From positions 1-34,121 of the forward strand of contig JNSE01000030.1 of NCBI GenBank assembly GCA_000754455.1: a stretch of 34,121 nt of DNA, written 5' to 3'. The translations under genes were made by a program, and so were the position numbers. The notes below the pieces were generated by a model, which had not been told where the DNA came from, did not search any database, and worked only from the letters and a program-made list of their open reading frames with translations. Positions 27,863 to 34,121 of this stretch are shown here, in pieces. The stretch's first letter is position 1. Every line of letters begins with the position of its first letter. The stretch comes from an actinobacterium acAMD-2. Lineage in GTDB: Bacteria; Actinomycetota; Actinomycetes; UBA12327.

Positions 27863-28924
27863 CTACTTCACTCGAGAGGCGCGCGCGATCAAGCGGGCGC
27901 TCAGGTTGAGAATCATGACTAGAAGGATCAGCGTAAGCGCACCGGCCCAGGCTCGGTCAATGGACGCTGTCGTACCGCTACTGATCTGGTCCCAGACGTA
28001 GGTGGGCAGCGAGGCCTGTGGCCCGTTGAATGGGTTGGTATTAATTGATTGGGTCAAGAACGTGGTCAACAGCAAGGGCGCGGTTTCGCCAGTAACTCGG
28101 GCGACGGCCAGCATGGCTCCGGTGATGATTCCCGTAGATGCGGAAGGAATAACAACCCGCAGGATCGTTCGATACTTCGGAACACCAAGGGCGTAGGACG
28201 CTTCACGAAGGTCGCGCGGAACCAGGCGCAACATTTCCTCAGTTGATCGAACCACGACAGGGATCATCAAGATCGAAAGCGAAATGCCGGCGGCTAAACC
28301 GCTGCGTTGCAAGCCCAACGTCAAGATGAATCCGGTGTAGACGAACAAACCTGCCACGATCGAGGGAATGCCGGTCATCACGTCGACGAAGAAACTGATG
28401 GTGCGAGCCAAGCGCGAACGGTTGCCGTACTCCACGAGGTAAACAGCCGCCAAGATCCCCAACGGGATACCAATGGCTGCGGCAATGGCCACTTGCTCCA
28501 AGGTGCCGATCAGGGCATGCAGGATGCCGCCGCCGGGGCGACGTGGACTGACGTTGCGCATGGTTGACGTCAAGAAGTTGGCATTGAAGGCGTTCAGGCC
28601 GCGGACAAGAACGGTCAGCAGGATGGAAACCAGCGGAACCAAGGCCGCTGTCAGAGCAGAAAGCAGTAACGTGGTGGCCAGGCGATCAATCGCGTAGCGC
28701 TTTCCCTCAACGGCGAAGCTCAAACCGGTTTGCAAAACGATAAAGAGGAGGAAGGCGAATACCGCTGTCCCCGCTACCCCACTGACTGGCGAGATAAAGG
28801 AAAGCAAGGCGGAACCAGCGATGGCCGTTGCGCAGGTCGCCAATGTGGTCCAACGCGGAAGCTTGCGCTGTGACAACAGGTTATGCAGTTCGTCATCTGA
28901 AATCGTTCGATCAAGAATGGCCAT
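27863..28924 (-). CDS. pstA: Phosphate ABC transporter permease PstA
   Basis: GGILHALIGTLEQVAIAAAIGIPLGILAAVYLVEYG...IPSIVAGLFVYTGFIL; position in the pst operon. Confidence 0.93.
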   Translation of the reverse strand: MAILDRTISDDELHNLLSQRKLPRWTTLATCATAIAGSALLSFISPVSGVAGTAVFAFLLFIVLQTGLSFAVEGKRYAIDRLATTLLLSALTAALVPLVSILLTVLVRGLNAFNANFLTSTMRNVSPRRPGGGILHALIGTLEQVAIAAAIGIPLGILAAVYLVEYGNRSRLARTISFFVDVMTGIPSIVAGLFVYTGFILTLGLQRSGLAAGISLSILMIPVVVRSTEEMLRLVPRDLREASYALGVPKYRTILRVVIPSASTGIITGAMLAVARVTGETAPLLLTTFLTQSINTNPFNGPQASLPTYVWDQISSGTTASIDRAWAGALTLILLVMILNLSARLIARASRVK

Positions 28925-29898
28925 TAGTTCGCCCCCGAGAAATCACGACGACGTTCGACGACAAGGCGCGCAGCCATGTTGACGGCAAAGGTGATGACAT
29001 AGAGCACTAAACCGGACGCGATCAGCGCGCCGAGTCCGATGGTGCCCGCTTCGTTCCACTTCAAGGCAATGTTGGCCGCAAAGGTATTGCCGCCCGGTTC
29101 AGTGACTTGCCAATTGATTTTGAATGTTGCAGACAAGATCAAGGCCACGGCGATCGTTTCACCCAGCGCACGACCCAGTCCCAGCATGGCGGCACTGACC
29201 ATGCCGGGGCGAGCAAAGGGGAAAACAGCGGTGCGCATGGTTTCCCAGCGGGTGGCGCCCAGGGCCAGGGCGGCCTCAATGTGTCCGGGCGGGACTTGGG
29301 CGAACACTTCGCGTGAGATAGCGGAGACGGTCGGCAAGATCATGATGGCCAGCACAACGGCGGCCAGGGCAATCGAGCGGGTGTAGATGTTTTGTTCGTT
29401 GCTAAACAACGGGATGAACCCGAAGTGGTCGTCAAGCCAACGCCACAATCCAATGCTGTTTGGCATCAGGATTTGCAGGCCCCACAAACCAAAGATGATG
29501 GAGGGGACGGCGGCCAAGAGATCAACGATGTAGCCCAAGGTGGGAGCAAATCGACGCGGTGCATAGTGCGCGGTGTAGAGCGCAACACCAATACCGACGG
29601 GGACTGCGATGACCATGGCGATGACTGAACTGAGCAACGTCCCAAAGGCGAGTGCGGCAATTCCAAACTTCGGCTGCGCATCATCGGGAAACCAAGGTGA
29701 CGTGGTCAAGAAACTCGCGGTATTTGCGCTGAGCGCGGGAAGCGCCTTCCACAACAGGAAGACACCAATGGCGCCCATGACGATGAGCACCACGATTCCC
29801 GAGCCTCGGGAAATACCAGCGAAGAGCGCATCGCGTGGACGCGAAGATTTACCCAAGGGGGCACCAACGGGCGCCTCTGGGTTGATCAACGTGGTCAC
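28924..29898 (-). CDS. pstC: Phosphate ABC transporter permease PstC (track start 29916 is TTG; GTG 29898 with gaggga upstream is more likely)
   Basis: LLSSVIAMVIAVPVGIGVALYTAHYAPRRFAPTLGYIVDLLAAVPSIIFGLWGLQIL. Confidence 0.93.
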   Translation of the reverse strand: MTTLINPEAPVGAPLGKSSRPRDALFAGISRGSGIVVLIVMGAIGVFLLWKALPALSANTASFLTTSPWFPDDAQPKFGIAALAFGTLLSSVIAMVIAVPVGIGVALYTAHYAPRRFAPTLGYIVDLLAAVPSIIFGLWGLQILMPNSIGLWRWLDDHFGFIPLFSNEQNIYTRSIALAAVVLAIMILPTVSAISREVFAQVPPGHIEAALALGATRWETMRTAVFPFARPGMVSAAMLGLGRALGETIAVALILSATFKINWQVTEPGGNTFAANIALKWNEAGTIGLGALIASGLVLYVITFAVNMAARLVVERRRDFSGAN

Positions 29899-29945
29899 GT
29901 CGTCATGCTCCCTCAAAGTGGACTGCTATCGGGGGAAGTTGGCGT

Positions 29946-30021
29946 ATTGCCACGAGGGCAATCTTGCCGGTGTGGATCCACACACCACACGAGCCCCCAC
30001 CCGGTAGGTGGAGGCTCGTGT
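29946..30021 (-). promoter_or_regulatory. Three tandem hairpins in the pstS-pstC intergenic region
   Basis: acacgagcc(c)ccacc/ggtgg(a)ggctcgtgt (29987-30021, 15 positions, one mismatch); palindrome tgtggatccaca (29971-29982); attgcc-acgag-ggcaat (29946-29962). Confidence 0.65.
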
Positions 30022-30035
30022 CAGGTAGTGCGGGA

Positions 30036-31133
30036 TTACGCGATCGAACTCACGGACTTGCGCACCGAGGTGAGCAGATCACCGGTGATCGGGACGTATC
30101 CGATCTCCACTAATTGGGCCTGGGCTGCGTCCGAGGCGCTGTAAGTCAGGAACGACTTGGTCAGTGCTAGGTCGGTTCCAGTCAAACCCTTTTGGCAGGT
30201 GATTTCGTAGGTCAGCAACACGATGGGGTAGGTGTTGGCGTCCTTCAGCGTGTAGTTGATCTTCAACTTGATGTTGTTTTCGTTGTCAACAATTTCGCCC
30301 ACTGCTTTACCGATTGCAGCGGCTGCAGTGTCGGCATTGGGTTCTACCGCGCCGCCACCGTTGTCAACCTTGGCAACCTTTAGCTCAGCGTCCTGAGCGA
30401 AGGAGAGCTCGACGTAGCCGATGGCATTGTCGGTGGACTTGATCGCAGCAGCGACGCCGTCGTTGCCCTTGGCGCCCTGACCGCCTTCAGCCTTCCATTC
30501 CTTGGCGTTGCTGAGCTTCCAAACTTTGGGAGCAGCAGCGGTGAGGTACTTGGTGAAGTTGTCAGTGGTGCCAGAACCGTCTGAACGGTGGAACTGGGCG
30601 ATGGTGGCATTCGGCAAGGTCACGCCTTCGTTGATGGCCTTGATCTTGGGGTCGTTCCACTTGGTGATCGAGTTGTTGAAAATCCCGGCGATCACGTCGG
30701 GGGTCAAGGTCAAGGAGTCAACACCAGCAACGTTGTAGGCCAGCGTGATAGCGCCTCCGACCATCGGAATGTGGATTGCTTCACTATCGGTGCAACGCTC
30801 GTCGGCTTTGATCTGGTCTTCTGGCTTGAGTACTGAGTCAGACCCGGCGAATGCGGTCTGCTTGTTGATGAAGTCAGTGACACCGGCGCTGGAGCCAACG
30901 GCTTGGTAGTTGACAGTGGCACCAGGGCACGCGGATTGGTAAGCGTTAACCCACTCAGCGATGGCGTTCTTTTGCGCGGTGGATCCACTGGCCTTGATGG
31001 TGCCAGTTGAACAATCAATCGTGGAATCGGAGCTAGCAGTGTTTGAGCTTCCACCGCATGCACTGAGCGTGAGTGCGAGCACGGCGATAAGTGCTGCACC
31101 AACGACGCTCTTGCGCGAAGTGCTGACGTTCAT
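30036..31133 (-). CDS. pstS: Phosphate ABC transporter substrate-binding lipoprotein
   Basis: Lipobox LTLSAC; IKASGSTAQKNAIAEWVNAYQ...NYQAVGSSAGVTDFI...FHRSDGSGTTDNFTKYL. Confidence 0.96.
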   Translation of the reverse strand: MNVSTSRKSVVGAALIAVLALTLSACGGSSNTASSDSTIDCSTGTIKASGSTAQKNAIAEWVNAYQSACPGATVNYQAVGSSAGVTDFINKQTAFAGSDSVLKPEDQIKADERCTDSEAIHIPMVGGAITLAYNVAGVDSLTLTPDVIAGIFNNSITKWNDPKIKAINEGVTLPNATIAQFHRSDGSGTTDNFTKYLTAAAPKVWKLSNAKEWKAEGGQGAKGNDGVAAAIKSTDNAIGYVELSFAQDAELKVAKVDNGGGAVEPNADTAAAAIGKAVGEIVDNENNIKLKINYTLKDANTYPIVLLTYEITCQKGLTGTDLALTKSFLTYSASDAAQAQLVEIGYVPITGDLLTSVRKSVSSIA

Positions 31134-31225
31134 CTGACCTCTTCTCGAAGGACCGCCAGGGTTTGGCGGACGTTGTCCTGTTGAATGAAAAGTAGAGAGA
31201 GCAGGTAGCCAGACACCGTGAATTA

Positions 31226-31243
31226 GGTGAACAAAAGGTGAAC
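31226..31243 (-). promoter_or_regulatory. PHO box (PhoP-type direct repeats) upstream of pstS
   Basis: Minus strand GTTCACCttttGTTCACC: two identical heptamers with 11-nt period, ~93 nt upstream of the pstS start. Confidence 0.75.
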
Positions 31244-31265
31244 AATCCCTAACACTTGGGGCGCC

Positions 31266-32171
31266 CTAGGGGCGGTGGCGCTCAAGGCCGACAACGTGCC
31301 CTGTGGCGATGCTCAGGTGAACAACGAAGAACTCACCTTTGCCCAGGTTGAAGTCACCCGGGTCCTGGAATCCCTTGAGGGCTTCAAGGAGCAGGGCGGG
31401 CATGACGTTGCCATGGGAGCACAAGATCAAACCTTGACCGCGGGCACGAGCGCCATCAATGAGTTGTCGGGCAGCCTCAAGGCCAGTGGTCGGGTCTTGC
31501 TCAAATTCGCTTTCGCCCAGGACGTCGAGTTCAGCCAGCGGTTGGTTGACGAGGCCGGCGTAGGGGCTGACGGTTTGCATGCAGCGCAACCACGGCGAGC
31601 TGATCACGGACATTGGTTCATAGACGGACGACATGACGTGAGCAAAACGCTCAGCTTGTGTTCCGCCGCGGGCGGTTAAAGGGCGCAGGTGATCGTCCTG
31701 CGTCCATTCCTCGCGAGACTTCGCTTTAGCGTGACGAACCAACACCAGAGGAATCGTGTCGCGCGGTTGCACAGCAAAGGCGTCCAGAACTGCGTGATCA
31801 GCTGGGTAGGTCATCAGCTCACGGGTCTGCTCGATGGTTAACCAGCGAACTTCGTCCACTTCTTCGTTGGCAGTGAAGTCACCATCGAGGAAGCGACCAG
31901 TCCAGTAATAGACATGTTTGCGCGCGGTGCCTTCTGCGTAGTCCCGGCCCGGCAGCGGTGCACCGAGGGCTATGCGCGCCCCGGCTTCTTCATGAATCTC
32001 ACGAACGGCAGCGATCATGGGGTGCTCGTCGTGTTCGAGCTTGCCCTTGGGAAACGTCCAGTCGTTGTATCGATCGCGATGCACCAGAGCGATGCGTGGA
32101 TCGTTGTGATCTCCCTGCCAAACAATGGCACCAGCTGCTTCGATGATGCGCGGTTGCGTTGAATCGGTCAT
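31266..32171 (-). CDS. Nudix hydrolase fused to a histidine phosphatase domain (MutT1/SixA-like)
   Basis: Nudix box [23 protein letters not shown]; phosphatase domain [15 protein letters not shown]...[13 protein letters not shown]. 4-bp overlap with ppk. Confidence 0.9.
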   Translation of the reverse strand: MTDSTQPRIIEAAGAIVWQGDHNDPRIALVHRDRYNDWTFPKGKLEHDEHPMIAAVREIHEEAGARIALGAPLPGRDYAEGTARKHVYYWTGRFLDGDFTANEEVDEVRWLTIEQTRELMTYPADHAVLDAFAVQPRDTIPLVLVRHAKAKSREEWTQDDHLRPLTARGGTQAERFAHVMSSVYEPMSVISSPWLRCMQTVSPYAGLVNQPLAELDVLGESEFEQDPTTGLEAARQLIDGARARGQGLILCSHGNVMPALLLEALKGFQDPGDFNLGKGEFFVVHLSIATGHVVGLERHRP

Positions 32172-34121
32172 AGGACTTGGCGTCGGGTGTGAAGCGCGAT
32201 CAACATTTCTTGCAGGTCGTTGAGAGGTTCACCATCTGCCCCACGACTCTTGAGCCATTGGCCGTCGGCTTGTAGGTGCCAGGCAGCAGTGGTGTCAGCG
32301 AAGGCGAGATCAAAGAGTTGCTCCACTTCGCGCACATGATCGGGGGTATCTAGTCGAACGAGTGCCTCAACGCGGCGATCAAGGTTGCGATGCATGAGGT
32401 CGCTACTGCCGATCCACACCTCGGTCTCGCCACCGTTAACAAAACAAAAGGTGCGCGAATGTTCGAGGAAGCGGCCCAAGATTGAGCGCACGGTGATGTT
32501 TTCAGAAAGCCCAGGAACGCCCGGTCGAATAGCGCAGATTCCTCGCACCCATACCTCAACCTTGACGCCAGCTTGCGATGCTCGATACAGAGCATCAATG
32601 CAGGCTTCATCAACAATGGCATTCGTCTTCAGGCGAATTCCCGCTGGTTTTCCCGCCTGGTGGTTTTCTACTTCTCGGTTGATCCGTTTGATGAGGCCAT
32701 TGCGTACGGAATGGGGGGCGACCAATAGGCGTTCGTAATCGGTGGTGCGGGCGTAGCCACTGAGTTGGTTGAACAGGTCAGCGACGTCTTCGCCAACGGC
32801 TGGATCAGCGGTCAGCAGGCCGAGGTCTTCGTAGCTACGGGCCGTTTTCGGGTGGTAGTTGCCAGTGCCAATGTGGGTGTAGCGACGTAGCCCGTCGGAA
32901 TCACGTCGCACGACCATCGACAACTTGCAGTGGGTTTTCAATCCCACGAGGCCATAGACGACATGCACGCCGGCTTGTTCCAATGTTCGCGCCCACGTGA
33001 TGTTGGCTTCTTCATCAAATCGTGCCTTGATTTCGACAACAGCCAGAACTTGCTTACCTGCTTCAGCAGCTTCAACCAGAGCATCCACGATGGGGGAATC
33101 ACCACTGGTTCGATACAGCGTTTGTTTGATAGCCAAAACCTTGGGGTCAGCAGCGGCTTGTTCAAGAAAGCGTTGAACGCTGGTGGCGAACGAGTCGTAG
33201 GGGTGGTGCAACAAAATGTCGCGATGACGCATGGCACCAATCACGTCAGGTGGTGACGAGGTTTCGACTTCGGCGAGCATGGGATGAGTTTTGGGTAAGA
33301 ACGTGGCGAACTTGAGGTCTTCGCGGGGCAGGGCCGCGATGGCTTGAAGCCCAGACAAGTCCAGCGGTCCTTGAACCGAAAAGACCTCGTCTTGGGTGAC
33401 CTGAAGTTCACGCATGAGCAGGTCCAGGACGTAGGGCTCAATGGTGTCTTCAACTTCGAGGCGCACTGGTGGGCCAAATCGGCGACGCGTGAGTTCGCGC
33501 TCGAGAGCGTCCAGCAGGTTTTCTGCGTCATCTTCTTCCACTTCAACGTCTTCGTTACGCGTCACGCGGAAGGTGTGGTGTTGGAGGATGTCCATGCCGG
33601 GGAAAAGGTCTTGTAAGTGAGCCGCAATGACATCTTCGAGAGGCACAAAGCGGTTAGGACTTACTGGCAAAAACCGGGGAAGCAGTGGCGGAACCTTCAC
33701 GCGCGCGAAGAGTTCGGCCTCCGACGCAGGATTGCGAACCACCACGGCAAGGTTGAGCGAAAGCCCAGAGATATAGGGGAAGGGGTGAGCCGGATCAACA
33801 GCTAGCGGGGTGAGGACAGGGAATATCTCTGTGCGAAACAATTCAGTGGTTGCATCTGCTTCGTCGATGGTTAGGTCGGCCCATCGAGGGATTTCAATTC
33901 CTTCGTCGAGCAGCCCAGCGACGACTTGATGGTGGAAGCAATCTGACTGGCGATCCACGAGCCTTCGGGTTTGATCCCAAATATTGCCAAGCACTGCGCG
34001 GGGTTGCTGTCCACTTGCAGACTTGACCGCGATACCGGTGGCCATCCGCCGCTTCAGGCCTGCCACTCGCACCATAAAGAATTCATCGAGGTTGCTGGAA
34101 AAGATGGCGAGGAATCGGGCT
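32168..34121 (-). CDS. ppk: Polyphosphate kinase 1, N-terminus cut by the window edge
   Basis: Frame stays open above the track's ATG to base 34121: [24 protein letters not shown], the canonical PPK1 motif. Also [43 protein letters not shown]. Confidence 0.96.
   Translation of the reverse strand, partial: ARFLAIFSSNLDEFFMVRVAGLKRRMATGIAVKSASGQQPRAVLGNIWDQTRRLVDRQSDCFHHQVVAGLLDEGIEIPRWADLTIDEADATTELFRTEIFPVLTPLAVDPAHPFPYISGLSLNLAVVVRNPASEAELFARVKVPPLLPRFLPVSPNRFVPLEDVIAAHLQDLFPGMDILQHHTFRVTRNEDVEVEEDDAENLLDALERELTRRRFGPPVRLEVEDTIEPYVLDLLMRELQVTQDEVFSVQGPLDLSGLQAIAALPREDLKFATFLPKTHPMLAEVETSSPPDVIGAMRHRDILLHHPYDSFATSVQRFLEQAAADPKVLAIKQTLYRTSGDSPIVDALVEAAEAGKQVLAVVEIKARFDEEANITWARTLEQAGVHVVYGLVGLKTHCKLSMVVRRDSDGLRRYTHIGTGNYHPKTARSYEDLGLLTADPAVGEDVADLFNQLSGYARTTDYERLLVAPHSVRNGLIKRINREVENHQAGKPAGIRLKTNAIVDEACIDALYRASQAGVKVEVWVRGICAIRPGVPGLSENITVRSILGRFLEHSRTFCFVNGGETEVWIGSSDLMHRNLDRRVEALVRLDTPDHVREVEQLFDLAFADTTAAWHLQADGQWLKSRGADGEPLNDLQEMLIALHTRRQVL

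Overview
The window is 34 kb of an actinobacterial (Actinomycetota-type) chromosome. Most of it is housekeeping. From left to right it contains: a truncated secreted protein (minus strand, GTG start, missed by the ORF track); a Sua5/TsaC-type threonylcarbamoyl-AMP synthase; tRNA-Lys; a glyoxalase-like protein; a tRNA-Glu/Asp/Phe cluster; a ~2040-aa secreted animal-type heme peroxidase with RTX and fibronectin-III repeats; HU; a BldC-type regulator; a DUF3073 protein; purM, purF and an ABC exporter; a convergent DUF1838 / PPOX-fold pair; a long purine operon (purA-purD-S51 peptidase-like-purB-purC-galE-purS-purQ-purL-SCP-like); a CopZ-like metallochaperone; pstSCAB; a Nudix/histidine-phosphatase fusion; and a truncated ppk. 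The most unusual locus is the giant peroxidase-RTX-Fn3 protein. Secondary items are non-coding: a two-repeat PHO box upstream of pstS, hairpin clusters in the hupB and purA leaders and between pstS and pstC, and an A54 T-loop in tRNA-Phe. I see no CRISPR array, transposase, integrase, phage module or obvious defence system. All family assignments come from reading the sequences; no database search was run.
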